A DNA stretch of 64,000 nt from Pseudomonadota bacterium (GCA_023435725.1 JAEYRD010000149.1:6489-70488); one strand, 5' to 3'; shown: positions 16,861 to 26,094, numbered from the stretch's first letter. Notes: generated from the sequence alone by a model not told the origin. Program-made: numbers and translations.

Positions 16861-16940
16861 CGCAAGCCTCTTACCAATCGATTTGGGAAAAGATCAAAAA
16901 GCGTGAAGTTTCCGCCCGGCAAAAGAAGGAGTTTGGGCAA

Positions 16941-17993
16941 TCATTTTGGCTCCCTCCCGGTAAAGTGATAAACGAGCGCTGCTCTCGCTGCCGCCGATCT
17001 GTGCCAGTTGCGATTATCGCGTTTGACGACAGACAAGACGAACCATGCAATCATCCGAACGAAGTTCGATGCTATGTAAATCAGCTTGAGCAACCACCAC
17101 GAAGCCAACCCGAGGTTCTTGCGATGGTAGATCATTGCGCTCTTCTGCAGCTGGACGAACATTCTCTTGCTGGCTTGCTTGGTGCTCTTGGCGCCTCCGT
17201 CGAGATGAACAATGCGGGCGCTGGGCGTGAATACGCGCCGCCAGCCGGCTTGCGCGAACCGATAGCACCAGTCCGCCTCCTCCGAATAGACGAAGTAGGC
17301 CTCGTCCATCAGCCCGACCTGCGCGATCGCTTCGCGACGCACCAGCATGAACATGCCGGTCACGACGTCGACGTCTCGCTCGCTCCGGCGGTCCCACCAG
17401 CTAAACTCTGGCCGGCCAAACAGCCGCGAGTGTGGGAAGGCTCGCGACAATCCTGAGAGCGCCAGGAAAACGTTAAGGGGACTTGGGAATGAAAAGCCCG
17501 TCGGCGTAATTCGATCCTCGTCCTCGAGCACCTGACATCCGACAACACCCACATCGAGATGGAAGTCGGCGTATCGGACGCACCGGGAGATGGCGTCGTC
17601 GAGTACGACCGTATCCGGGTTTAGCAAGAGGGTGTATCGTGCCGAAGCGAGCTTCATGCCCTGGTTGCAGGCTGCCGCAAAGCCTCGGTTTTCAGCGTTT
17701 GCGATCAAGGTCACGTCCGGAAATTCGTTACGGACCATGTCGGCGGAGCCGTCGTGACTGTTATTGTCTATGACGAACACCTGGAAGGAAACCTGCTGCG
17801 TCTGTTCAAGGACGGAGCGCAGGCAGCCTCTCAGAATGTCGCGAGTATTCCAACTCACGATGACAACTGCGACGTCTGTCTCACAGGTGCGGGATGCCGA
17901 CGCCGTCCGCAATTCGCGCAAGTCGCCGAAAGCATCGTTGTGCCGCTGGAGGACCGGCACAACCGGTTTGACTTGAAGCTGCATATCATTCAC
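16941..17993 (-). CDS. Family 2 glycosyltransferase (rhamnosyltransferase-like)
   Basis: The 350-residue protein has a 40-residue N-terminal extension, then AVVIVSWNTRDILRGCLRSV, VIDNNSHDGS and the NPDT motif (LLLNPDTVVLDD). The acceptor-side motif FVYSEEADWCYRFAQAGW follows, as in WbbL-type rhamnosyltransferases. Two hydrophobic stretches near the C-terminus (LASWWLLKLIYIASNFVRMI) suggest membrane association. The window encodes the dTDP-L-rhamnose pathway, which would supply a donor if the assignment is right. It is followed by the WbpB-like gene and preceded by the PssE-like gene on the same strand. Confidence 0.86.
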   Translation of the reverse strand: MNDMQLQVKPVVPVLQRHNDAFGDLRELRTASASRTCETDVAVVIVSWNTRDILRGCLRSVLEQTQQVSFQVFVIDNNSHDGSADMVRNEFPDVTLIANAENRGFAAACNQGMKLASARYTLLLNPDTVVLDDAISRCVRYADFHLDVGVVGCQVLEDEDRITPTGFSFPSPLNVFLALSGLSRAFPHSRLFGRPEFSWWDRRSERDVDVVTGMFMLVRREAIAQVGLMDEAYFVYSEEADWCYRFAQAGWRRVFTPSARIVHLDGGAKSTKQASKRMFVQLQKSAMIYHRKNLGLASWWLLKLIYIASNFVRMIAWFVLSVVKRDNRNWHRSAAARAALVYHFTGREPK

Positions 17994-17998
17994 CTGGG

Positions 17999-18505
17999 CT
18001 AAAGCGCGTCCCTGTCGAGACGAACACGCCCCGTCTCGATGAATGTCCGGATTGCCCCGATCAGGTGCGACGATGCTTGCGGATCGAGCCGTCCATGGTG
18101 GCCAGACACCTCCAATTGTTCCAGCTTGAGGGAAAGCTCCTGTTCGTCGAACGCAACTTCGATCCGGCCTTGTTCGGCAAACCGCTTTGCGGTCGCGACC
18201 TGATGATCGTTCCGGTGCTCGCCCAGACTGGCCCGTCGCGGCATGACTAGGATTCGCTTTCCCAGCTCGAGGGCGGTGATAATGGAGCCCATGCCAGCGT
18301 GGGCGATTACTAGGCTCGCTGATTCAACCCGCCTCCGAAACTCGCCGGGATCGATGAAGCGCTCAGCGCGAATGTGCTCGTAGCGATAATCCGACGGCCC
18401 AATTTGAGCGAAGACGTCGGGCTTTCCGCGCGCGCTGGCCCATTCGTCGACGGTCCGCACGAGCCGGTCAAAGTGTCCCTGAGTACCGACTGTCACAAAA
18501 ATCAT
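17999..18505 (-). CDS. Alg13/PssE-like glycosyltransferase subunit (UDP-sugar binding)
   Basis: I chose the ATG at 18505, which overlaps the stop of the upstream PssD-like gene by four bases and gives MIFVTVGTQGHFDRLVRTVD, the exact start expected for the family; a longer frame upstream is only a shadow. The 168 residues form the C-terminal GT-B (family 28) half: VIAHAGMGSIITALELGKRI, then RRASLGEHRNDHQ. In eukaryotes Alg13 binds the donor and needs Alg14; in rhizobia PssE and PssD work the same way in exopolysaccharide synthesis (glucuronosyl transfer). The two genes here form that pair. Confidence 0.88.
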   Translation of the reverse strand: MIFVTVGTQGHFDRLVRTVDEWASARGKPDVFAQIGPSDYRYEHIRAERFIDPGEFRRRVESASLVIAHAGMGSIITALELGKRILVMPRRASLGEHRNDHQVATAKRFAEQGRIEVAFDEQELSLKLEQLEVSGHHGRLDPQASSHLIGAIRTFIETGRVRLDRDAL

Positions 18506-19008
18506 AGCACCGATCCTGCGTAGTGGGGGCCTTCGGGGCGTGCCAGATGCGGCCACTGCGTCAGCCAGAGGTCCGCTGAATGACCGATCCATGCTCCGGA
18601 CATTGAAAGCTGTTCGACGTTGGCGATGCTGTCGAGCCAGACGGTTCGTGCTCCCAACAATCGCCCGAGCCGGAGTGCCAGATATCCGGGAGCCGCGCCC
18701 GTAGAGACCACGATATTGGGCCGCTCCCTCCAAACGATCGGGCCGAGCCGTGCAGCTGTCTTCATCAGCGCAACTTTGCTCCAGCGGTTGGAGTCGTTGA
18801 CCACATAGAAATTGTGGTCCGGCACTTGAGCGCGATACGATTCGTGAACGGTGACGTAGCTGACGTCGCATCCTTCAAAGGCGTGCTTGATGCGCATCAT
18901 CTGCACCCAGTGTCCGCCGCCCGAAGAAACCGCCAGCACCTTCGGGCGGGCGCTGTGCCTTGCGAGCAAGCGTATTTGATCGTTCCGTAGCCCGTTGCTT
19001 AGGAGCAT
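18502..19008 (-). CDS. Alg14/PssD-like glycosyltransferase membrane subunit
   Basis: The 168-residue protein contains VLAVSSGGGHWVQMMRIKHA, VSTGAAPGYLALRLGRLLGA and VWLDSIANVEQLSMSG, characteristic of the Alg14/PssD/CpsF group that anchors and activates the Alg13-like catalytic partner. The N-terminal 20 residues are basic and then hydrophobic. Translation of the partner is probably coupled through the 4-base overlap. An AT-rich region (19075-19135) lies upstream and likely holds its promoter. Confidence 0.87.
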   Translation of the reverse strand: MLLSNGLRNDQIRLLARHSARPKVLAVSSGGGHWVQMMRIKHAFEGCDVSYVTVHESYRAQVPDHNFYVVNDSNRWSKVALMKTAARLGPIVWRERPNIVVSTGAAPGYLALRLGRLLGARTVWLDSIANVEQLSMSGAWIGHSADLWLTQWPHLARPEGPHYAGSVL

Positions 19009-19487
19009 TGTTGGCCCTCGAACCCTAAAGTCGAAGTCGGTGCTGCCGCGCCAGGTAATCCCTTATAAGGAACATTTAATATATTAAATCTGGAAAAGAA
19101 AGTGATTTATTTGGAATTAATAATAGGGTTAAATTAGCTGTGGATCGTGCGCCATCGACCAGGAGAGGGTCGGCGCCCGGACGTGGGCGTCGAGCGGAGC
19201 CGCGCGTGGTCCATTCCGCTTCGACCGGCTATTACGAGCGATGGATTTGACCCGAGAGTTCGGGGGGGGCGGCCGCCGCCTACCGCTTGCATTTGGCTGG
19301 CATGGAAGGAGGTGCGCGCTACAGCCGGGCCGATTTGGTGCTGTTGGCGTGGATGCGATTTGGAAGGGTAACCGCGCGCCCTTACCGCTCGACCACCGAC
19401 ACGACCCGCCAGAAAGGTGCTGCGCTCGAAGCGCGACATGCCGGAGACGGCGGCGCGACGACGAATGTAGGTGTAATCGACGAGGCG
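19009..19487. other. Intergenic stretch without a supported gene
   Basis: Bases 19075-19135 are very AT-rich (TTTAATATATTAAATC and similar) and look like a promoter or nucleoid-protein site for the PssD-like gene. Bases 19140-19487 are GC-rich and are open in several frames on both strands, but no frame shows a recognisable family, ribosome-binding site or conserved-looking composition. I see no convincing gene here. Confidence 0.5.
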
Positions 19488-20348
19488 TCATTTGGGCGCA
19501 TGAGCGGACAATGCGGCACGAGAGCTATCATCACGTTGCCAGACGGCGGCTCTTGCGCGGGAGCGCGCCATTGCCCTGTATCGGGCGACAATGTTGACAT
19601 AGCAGAAGATCGACAGCCCGGGCCAGAGAAGGGGGTTTGCGAACAATCCAATCAGCGTGCGCTTGTTGGTTTCGCCCCTGTTGCCGGAGAGCTCCGGGAA
19701 GCGACGGATCACCTCGGATGTGCCGGCGTGAGCGCGGGTCCTTACGGCGATAAGCTGACGGATGGTGCGGGCAGGGAATACCCTGGATTTAATCGTTGTG
19801 AGCGTCTCGCGCTCGTGCGGTTTAAACTGCAGGCGGACGAAGGTATCGTCGGCAATGACATCCGGGAATTGAGTGAACCGTCTGCGCCCGGCCTCGGACA
19901 GCGCGTAGACGCCCGATCCGCCAAAGCCTTGGCGGGCCGACGGCAGGCGGTCTCGAATGGAAAAATACAGGCGGACGGGCCTGGAGCAGCCAGTCAGGTC
20001 GATATCGGGCGTCGGCGCCGCTGCCAATATATCGCCCCGCTTGAGCCGGGCCGACAAGGCCCGAATAGAATCGGAAGTGATGACGATATCGGCATCGACG
20101 TAAATCCGCGGAAAGGAGCGGGCGATCTGGTCGCCCAGATTTAGAGCGTATGTCTTGCTTGCCACGTCCGTTTCGACAAGCCGGACCGCCGGCTCAAAAT
20201 CCCGAACGATGCTCGCGGTATTATCGGTGCAGCCGTTGCATACGACCACCACCTCCATCTCGTCGGAGGCGCCGCTCCCGAGCCACGTATCCAACGTCCG
20301 CGCAATCACTGAACTCTCATTATGGGCTGGGACAATGATCGAAATCAT
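19488..20348 (-). CDS. Family 2 glycosyltransferase
   Basis: The 286-residue protein starts MISIIVPAHNESSVIARTLD, has VVVCNGCTDNTASI and the metal-binding motif YVDADIVI, then FGGSGVYALSEAGRRRF and a QxxRW-like late region (IADDTFVRLQF). One or two hydrophobic segments near the C-terminus (LWPGLSIFCYVNIVARY) suggest membrane attachment. It transcribes towards the PssD-like gene but is separated from it by a 479-base gap. The sugar specificity is unknown. Confidence 0.85.
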   Translation of the reverse strand: MISIIVPAHNESSVIARTLDTWLGSGASDEMEVVVVCNGCTDNTASIVRDFEPAVRLVETDVASKTYALNLGDQIARSFPRIYVDADIVITSDSIRALSARLKRGDILAAAPTPDIDLTGCSRPVRLYFSIRDRLPSARQGFGGSGVYALSEAGRRRFTQFPDVIADDTFVRLQFKPHERETLTTIKSRVFPARTIRQLIAVRTRAHAGTSEVIRRFPELSGNRGETNKRTLIGLFANPLLWPGLSIFCYVNIVARYRAMARSRARAAVWQRDDSSRAALSAHAPK

Positions 20349-21164
20349 GATGTTGATCCGGATATGGTCTATGTCGACGACAATAAATCAAATTTAATAA
20401 CATAATAAGCGTCGACCCAAAATAAATAGGCCTGGTCATATGTGCTTGCGGCCGGCCCGGCGGCGTTTGACGGCCCCTTGCACTGAAAGAGGTGTCAGAG
20501 GCCTTGCCGATCTGATGGCGCCTGCCCACCCCCCTGGAAAGTCTGACCTCCAAGCTGCGCCGTCACTGACAGTGGGGCCTGCTATTTTCGCGACTGGTCC
20601 TGCTTCAATCAATCTGTGCGCCGCCGCATATTAAACCGTGGATTAAAATTACGCGCTATTCACCAAGTCTATCTTGGAGGCGCCCAATCGATCGATGAAA
20701 TAAAATGATAAATATCCCGCAAGGCGATTATTAAAGCGCGGCTCTTATGGTGCGTCGTACCGGATCGGCAAATGCCGCGAGCATAAGAATGTCAGCTTTA
20801 CTCAGCCGCGAGAATCTCGATATTCTAATGTCGCAGCCAAGAGCCTTGTTTTTCGAGTGTAGCGTCGCAGTCACGGTGGCTGTTCGTGCGTGACTGGCTC
20901 TCCACAATTCCCGTAGTTCTCGCAAACCCAGAGATTTCTGGGGTTTAGTCGTGCGGGATAATGCGTTTTCGACGCCGCGACGGCAGGCAAAGGGATCGAG
21001 GCGAACAGAAATGACCCCAGCTAGGCCCATGTCTCGTCCCAAAAAAGCCGTCCGCGTTGGACCATTACGTCGGCGTCACGCTGACCAGAAGCGATCGGCA
21101 TGAGTGCGGGGACAAGTGCGCTCATGCCGAATAGACGGAAATAGCCAGATTAAGGAGAGGCGCT
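20349..21164. other. Long intergenic region before the T1SS substrate gene
   Basis: About 816 bases without a supported gene. AT-rich islands lie at roughly 20370-20430 and 20630-20740. The remaining GC-rich parts are open in some frames (for example 20731-21042, minus) but show no recognisable family. An AAGGAG ribosome-binding site at about 21151 serves the downstream TTG start. The unusual length suggests an extended regulatory region for the secreted-protein operon. Confidence 0.45.
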
Positions 21165-24065
21165 TTGGCTTACACGTTCAACGGAGTTGTTTATCCCGAC
21201 GCCACCAATACCGGTGTGCCGCCAGGGGTAACTCTGAATCCCTATAATGGGGACCTTATCATCAACACGCCGGGAACGGTCATCTCAGGCCTTAAGATTA
21301 CCGGCACGGTTTATATCAACGCCGACAATGTCACGATCAAGGACTGCAGCATCACGTCCACCGGCTACAATGTAGTCAATATCAAGAGTGGAGTGACGGG
21401 CGCGGTAGTTCAGAACTGCGACATCAATGGCACCGGCAACGGACCGCAAGGCTCGACAGGCATTGGTGGCGCGGGGACGTTCGCAAACAACAACATCTAC
21501 GGCGTTGAAAATGGCATCAACGTTGAGGGCAGCAACACCGTCATCAAGGGCAACTACATCCACGACCTGAATGCGTCTGGCGGCAGCGCGGGCCACTATG
21601 ATGGCATCCAGGCCCAGGGCGGATTCAACAACGTTCTCATAAGCGGAAATACCGTGCTCGGACGTGATACGTCGTGCATACTTATTCAAAATGTCTTCGG
21701 GGCGCTCGACAACATCAAGGTCGATGGCAACTTGCTTCTCGGGCAGAACGACGCGGCGGCTACCATCTACGTTGAACAAAAAGCCGGCTACTCCGGTCAA
21801 ATCACCAACGCCCAAGTCACGAACAATGTGCTAGGCAAGGGCTACTGGTATTGGGACAGTATTGTAAATACCAATCCGGTGTGGACGAACAACGTTGATT
21901 ACGCCACCGGTAAACTCGTATCGACGAACAACACGCTTTCAGGGACGCCTACGACCCCGACAAGCCCGCCTCCGAGCTCGGCTCCGAACGCACCCGTGAT
22001 CGCTTCATTTTCGGATGACACGGGAAAAGTCGGCGACGGCATCACCAGCGACACCACGCTTCAGCTGAAGGGGACCGCTGCGGCAAACAGCACGGTTAAA
22101 ATCTACGACGGCTCGAACCAGATCGGCACAGCGACTGCGAATGCGAGCGGGAGCTGGGAGTACATTACGGCGGTACTGACCAACGCCCAGCACGTGCTGA
22201 AGGCGACGGCCACGAATGCCAGCGGTCAGACCAGCGCCGCATCCGCTGCGCTCACGGTGACGGTCGATAATGTTGCGCCGACTGCTCCGGTGCTGAAAAG
22301 CAACACGGTCGTCGAGACCAACAAGGTGCAGTTGTCCGGCACCGCCGAGGCGGGCAGCTCCATCTCGGTCTATGATGGGGCGAACCTGGTCGGTACGGCC
22401 ACGACGGCATCGACTGGTAGCTGGAGCATCACCACCAGTGCCCTGTCGACCGGATCTCACACCCTGACGGCGAAGGCCACGGACGCCGCCGGCAACGTCA
22501 GTGCTGCATCGCAGGCGGCAAATCCGGTGATCGGTGGGTCGACGACGCCACCGCCGGCTACGCCGACGATCGTCTCCTTCTCGAATGATAGCGGCAACGT
22601 CGGCGACAACGTCACCAACGACAACACGCTGACACTGAAGGGCACGGGCGCGGCCAACGCCACTATCACGGTGTTCGACGGCACCACGCAGGTCGGGAGC
22701 GTCAAAGCCGACGCCAGTGGCAATTGGAGCCTGACCACCGCGGCGCTGAAGGACGGAGCCCACAGTTTCACGGCCACGGCCTCGACCAGCAGCACCGCTG
22801 CTGCGGCGGCAACCGCAACCGCAACCGGGAGTGCAACGTCTGCGGCGCTTGCTATCACGGTCGATACCACGGCGCCGACCGCGCCGGCGTTGAAGGCGAA
22901 CTCTGTTGTCGATACCAACCACGTGCTGTTGTCCGGAACGGCCGAGGCTGGCAGCACCGTCAATGTCTATGACGGGTCGAATGTCGTCGGTACCGGTACG
23001 GCCGCTGCGAATGGTAGCTGGAGCATCACAACCAGCGGCCTGTCGAGCGGGACTCACGACCTCATCGCGAAGGCAACGGACGTTGCGGGCAATGTCAGTG
23101 TCGCGTCGCAGCCCTTCAATACCGTGATCGGTGGTGGATCGACCACACCGTCTGGATTGACTGGCCTTGTCGAGGTCGGCAACCATTACTTCCTCGGAAG
23201 TGCCGGCCCCGAGCTGAAATATAACGGCGCCGCTGTGACGGCCGGCCAATTCGATGACTGGATTCCAATCAGCTCAGTCAAGCTGGCTGGCGGCGGCTAC
23301 GATGTTGCGTGGAAAGACTCAAGCGGGCAGTTCACCTTCTGGACTACGGATAGTCAGGGCAACTTCAAGTTCTACCCGACCCACGGCGTTGCTCTTGCTG
23401 CCAACAGCACAACGGTCCAATCGTATGAGACTATCTTCAATCAGGATCTCAACGGGGATCACACGATCGGTGTTCCGGCCACAACGCCAACAACCCCAAC
23501 CGCTCCAGCTTCAGAGGTGAATTTCAGTTCGCTCACCCAGAGTTCGAGCAATGTCGTTACGATTAAAGGCACGGCTGATGCATTCAGCCAGGTCAAAATG
23601 TACGACGGCAACGCGTATATGGGGAAAACGACTGCGGGTGCCGACGGTACGTGGAGCTATACGAGTTCGTCTGCCGTATCCGACACCGTGCATTCGTTCA
23701 AAGCGGTGGAGGTCGACAGTGCCGGTCACACAACGGCCAGTTCGGGCAGCGCGATCCTTGGCTCGACAGGCAGCAATACCCTGACGAGCACATCGGGCAA
23801 CGACATCTTCATCGGCAACGGTCACCCGGACACATTCGTATTCGCTGCGAATTTCGGTAAGGATGTCATCAAGGACTTCGCTGCTTCCGGGCCCTCGCAC
23901 GACACGATCCAGTTCAGCAAGAGCTCGTTCAGCGACTTTGCCAGCGTTCTCAACCACGCTTCGCAGGTCGGGCAGGACGTTGTCATTTCGACCGGAAATG
24001 ACTCGCTCACGCTGAAGAACGTCAAGCTCGGTTCACTGCAAAGCCACGACTTCCATTTCGCGTAA
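21165..24065 (+). CDS. Large secreted beta-helix/Ig-repeat protein, type I secretion substrate
   Basis: The 966-residue protein starts at a TTG with AAGGAG upstream. It has no Sec signal peptide. Residues 1-260 are beta-helix-like repeats (NADNVTIKDCSITS, then SGHYDGIQAQ-type turns), followed by a Thr/Pro/Ser linker. Two ~190-residue super-repeats of paired Ig-like domains follow (LSGTAEAGS, VYDG.N.VGT, GSWSITTSALS, KATD.AGNVS). Then comes a W/FG-type domain resembling the Trp-rich C-terminal domain of rhizobial RTX proteins (GYDVAWKDSSGQFTFWTTDS ... QDLNGDHTIG), a fifth Ig-like unit, and an RTX-like tail (SGNDIFIGNGHPDTFVF). The tail ends in an amphipathic C-terminus (LGSLQSHDFHFA) as in type I secretion signals. 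The exporter genes follow directly. It is probably an adhesin, matrix protein or glycan lyase at the cell surface. Confidence 0.87.
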   Translation: MAYTFNGVVYPDATNTGVPPGVTLNPYNGDLIINTPGTVISGLKITGTVYINADNVTIKDCSITSTGYNVVNIKSGVTGAVVQNCDINGTGNGPQGSTGIGGAGTFANNNIYGVENGINVEGSNTVIKGNYIHDLNASGGSAGHYDGIQAQGGFNNVLISGNTVLGRDTSCILIQNVFGALDNIKVDGNLLLGQNDAAATIYVEQKAGYSGQITNAQVTNNVLGKGYWYWDSIVNTNPVWTNNVDYATGKLVSTNNTLSGTPTTPTSPPPSSAPNAPVIASFSDDTGKVGDGITSDTTLQLKGTAAANSTVKIYDGSNQIGTATANASGSWEYITAVLTNAQHVLKATATNASGQTSAASAALTVTVDNVAPTAPVLKSNTVVETNKVQLSGTAEAGSSISVYDGANLVGTATTASTGSWSITTSALSTGSHTLTAKATDAAGNVSAASQAANPVIGGSTTPPPATPTIVSFSNDSGNVGDNVTNDNTLTLKGTGAANATITVFDGTTQVGSVKADASGNWSLTTAALKDGAHSFTATASTSSTAAAAATATATGSATSAALAITVDTTAPTAPALKANSVVDTNHVLLSGTAEAGSTVNVYDGSNVVGTGTAAANGSWSITTSGLSSGTHDLIAKATDVAGNVSVASQPFNTVIGGGSTTPSGLTGLVEVGNHYFLGSAGPELKYNGAAVTAGQFDDWIPISSVKLAGGGYDVAWKDSSGQFTFWTTDSQGNFKFYPTHGVALAANSTTVQSYETIFNQDLNGDHTIGVPATTPTTPTAPASEVNFSSLTQSSSNVVTIKGTADAFSQVKMYDGNAYMGKTTAGADGTWSYTSSSAVSDTVHSFKAVEVDSAGHTTASSGSAILGSTGSNTLTSTSGNDIFIGNGHPDTFVFAANFGKDVIKDFAASGPSHDTIQFSKSSFSDFASVLNHASQVGQDVVISTGNDSLTLKNVKLGSLQSHDFHFA
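21999..23150 (+). repeat. Two ~570-bp super-repeats encoding paired Ig-like domains
   Basis: The codons for IASFSDDTGKVGD (from 21999) and IVSFSNDSGNVGD (from 22569) are 570 bases apart, and both units continue through VDN/VDT-APTAP and LSGTAEAGS to NPVIGG/NTVIGG. The second copy has a short Ala/Thr-rich insertion. The duplication is in frame and extends the stalk of the secreted protein. Confidence 0.8.
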
Positions 24066-24097
24066 GCGAAGGGGCGCCATAAGGCGAAGAACATTCA

Positions 24098-24125
24098 GCG
24101 CCGTGGAGATTAATCTCCACGGCGC
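24098..24125. terminator. 28-bp perfect palindrome between substrate and exporter genes
   Basis: Arms GCGCCGTGGAGAT (24098-24110) and its exact complement (24113-24125) are separated by TA. No T-run follows on either strand, so it is not a classical intrinsic terminator. It sits 33 bases after the substrate stop and 19 bases before the ABC exporter start. It could stabilise the substrate mRNA or attenuate read-through. Confidence 0.7.
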
Positions 24126-24144
24126 ATGCTAGGGGACGCGTGTC

Positions 24145-26094
24145 ATGACTAGTCTTGGGCGGCGGGGAGATGTTTCCCCGCCGGTGAATATTGACGAAAT
24201 AGAGGTGTCGAGATGGGCGGTATTTATCGCCGCCTTGGGGCTTCTGGTAGAGCGGGCGCAATCATCGTCGCGAGAACTGACCCGGCTGGGGGAACGTTCG
24301 GTCGAGGCCGTGCGAGCGCGGCTATTTACCCGGCCGCCTCGTTCTGGCGACGTCTATGATGAGCCGCAGTCCGAGATATCGGCATTCCTCAGTTCGTGCC
24401 GTCGGATATTCTGGAGCCTTGCCGCCTTCAGCGGCCTGAGCAATCTCCTGATGCTCACCGGCTCGTTCTTCATGCTTCAGGTCTATGACCGGGTGCTGCC
24501 CGGTCGCAGCATCCCGACGCTCGTCGCCTTGTTGGTGCTGGCGATGACGCTTTATCTGTTCCAGAGCGGTCTCGATCTTGTCAGAAGCCGGATTAGCGTT
24601 CGGATTGGGCGTTACTTCGACGAGAGGCTCGGGCTTCGTGTGTTCGATGCAGTCGTGCGCCTGCCGCTCAAGACGCGCGGCGATGGTGACGGCCTGCAGC
24701 CATTGCGGGATCTTGACCAGGTTCGCAGCTTCTTGTCCGGGGGCGGGCCGACCGCGCTCTTCGATTTGCCCTGGATGCCGATCTATCTCGGCATCTGCTT
24801 CCTGTTCCATTTCTGGATCGGTGTGACCGCGCTAGTCGGCGCGCTGGTGCTGGTCGGCATCACAATCCTGACTGAGACGCGAACGCGCGGCCCGGCAAAG
24901 GCCTTCTCGCGTCTCGGCGTGGCGCGCAACGCGCTTGCGGCAGAGGGGCGGCGAAACGCTGAAGTGCTGCAGGCGATGGGAATGAGGCGGCAGGCGGCCC
25001 TGCGTTGGCAGGACGTCAACGGCAAGTATCTCTCGGCCCATGAGCAGGCGAGCGATGTTGCAAGCGGGTTGGGTGGGCTTTCGAAGTTCTTTCGGTCGTT
25101 TCTGCAGTCACTTGTCCTTGCGGTCGGAGCGGTCCTCGTCATCAACCAGGAAGCGACTGCCGGCATCATCATCGCTGGCTCGATCCTGTCGGCAAGGGCA
25201 CTCGCCCCGGTGGAGGTGGCGATTGCGAACTGGAAGGGCTTTATTGGAGCCCGACAGTCGGCGCACCGGCTCGATCAGCTGCTGAAGCTCCTGCCCGACG
25301 AGGTTGAGCGCCTCGGACTCCCCGCGCCCAAAGAGGCGCTCGTGGTGGAGCAGCTCTATGTCGCGGCCCCCGACTCGGAGAAGGTGATCCTCTCGGACAT
25401 CTCGTTTCAATTGAGGGGTGGCGAGGCCGTCGGAATTATCGGGCCCAGCGGATCAGGCAAGTCGACGCTGGTTCGTGCGCTGGTCGGCGTCTGGCCGCGG
25501 CTGCGGGGCAAGGTCAAGCTCGACAATGCGGCGCTGGAACAGTGGTCTGGCGATGCGCTGGGCAAGCACATCGGTTATTTGCCGCAGGACGTCGAGCTGT
25601 TCGATGGCAGCATTGCCGTCAACATCGCGCGCTTCGATCTCAACGCAACATCCCAGGCGGTGCTGGAAGCCGCACGTGCGGCCGGCGCGCATGATCTCAT
25701 ACTCTCGCTGCCGGACGGCTATGCCACCAAGATCGGCGAAGGCGGAATGGCGCTGTCCGGCGGCCAGCGGCAACGCATCGGCCTCGCCCGGGCGCTCTAC
25801 GGCAATCCTTTCCTGGTGGTGCTCGATGAGCCGACATCGAACGTCGATTCCGAGGGTGAAGAGGCGCTGACGGCAGCGATCACAAGCGTTCGCAGTCGCG
25901 GCGGCATCGTTGCCGTAATCGCGCACCGGCCAAAGGCCCTCGAAGGGGTCGACCATGTCCTGGTGATCGGAGAGGGAAGAGTTCAGTCCTTTGGGCCGAA
26001 AGAGGAGGTCCTCAAAAAGGTGCTGCGGCCGGCGGCAGCTCCGCTCAGGGTGGTGGCAGAAGGGCAGGGAGGCGGACGATGGATCGCCAAGTAG
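24145..26094 (+). CDS. Type I secretion ABC transporter (PrtD/PrsD-like)
   Basis: The 649-residue half-transporter has an N-terminal extension, a membrane domain with about six segments (residues ~85-330, starting SLAAFSGLSNLLMLTGSFFM and including LYLFQSGLDLVRSRISVRIG, a PrtD-family hallmark), and an ATPase domain: Walker A GPSGSGKST at ~433, Q-loop LPQDVELFDG, signature LSGGQRQRIGLARALYG at ~536, and Walker B FLVVLDEPTS at ~555. It energises export of C-terminal-signal proteins, here most likely the 966-residue neighbour. It overlaps the adaptor gene by 16 bases. The outer-membrane TolC-type partner is not in the window. Confidence 0.93.
   Translation: MTSLGRRGDVSPPVNIDEIEVSRWAVFIAALGLLVERAQSSSRELTRLGERSVEAVRARLFTRPPRSGDVYDEPQSEISAFLSSCRRIFWSLAAFSGLSNLLMLTGSFFMLQVYDRVLPGRSIPTLVALLVLAMTLYLFQSGLDLVRSRISVRIGRYFDERLGLRVFDAVVRLPLKTRGDGDGLQPLRDLDQVRSFLSGGGPTALFDLPWMPIYLGICFLFHFWIGVTALVGALVLVGITILTETRTRGPAKAFSRLGVARNALAAEGRRNAEVLQAMGMRRQAALRWQDVNGKYLSAHEQASDVASGLGGLSKFFRSFLQSLVLAVGAVLVINQEATAGIIIAGSILSARALAPVEVAIANWKGFIGARQSAHRLDQLLKLLPDEVERLGLPAPKEALVVEQLYVAAPDSEKVILSDISFQLRGGEAVGIIGPSGSGKSTLVRALVGVWPRLRGKVKLDNAALEQWSGDALGKHIGYLPQDVELFDGSIAVNIARFDLNATSQAVLEAARAAGAHDLILSLPDGYATKIGEGGMALSGGQRQRIGLARALYGNPFLVVLDEPTSNVDSEGEEALTAAITSVRSRGGIVAVIAHRPKALEGVDHVLVIGEGRVQSFGPKEEVLKKVLRPAAAPLRVVAEGQGGGRWIAK

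Noticed and set aside
19139..19487. Several open frames upstream of the 19488 glycosyltransferase, and a possible tRNA-like T-arm near 19255
   Set aside because: No frame has family motifs or a ribosome-binding site, and no cloverleaf could be drawn around the T-arm-like GGGTCAAATCC.
22005..23249. A 414-residue minus-strand frame opposite the secreted protein
   Set aside because: It is generated by the antisense of the repetitive Ig-type codons and has no ribosome-binding site or family.
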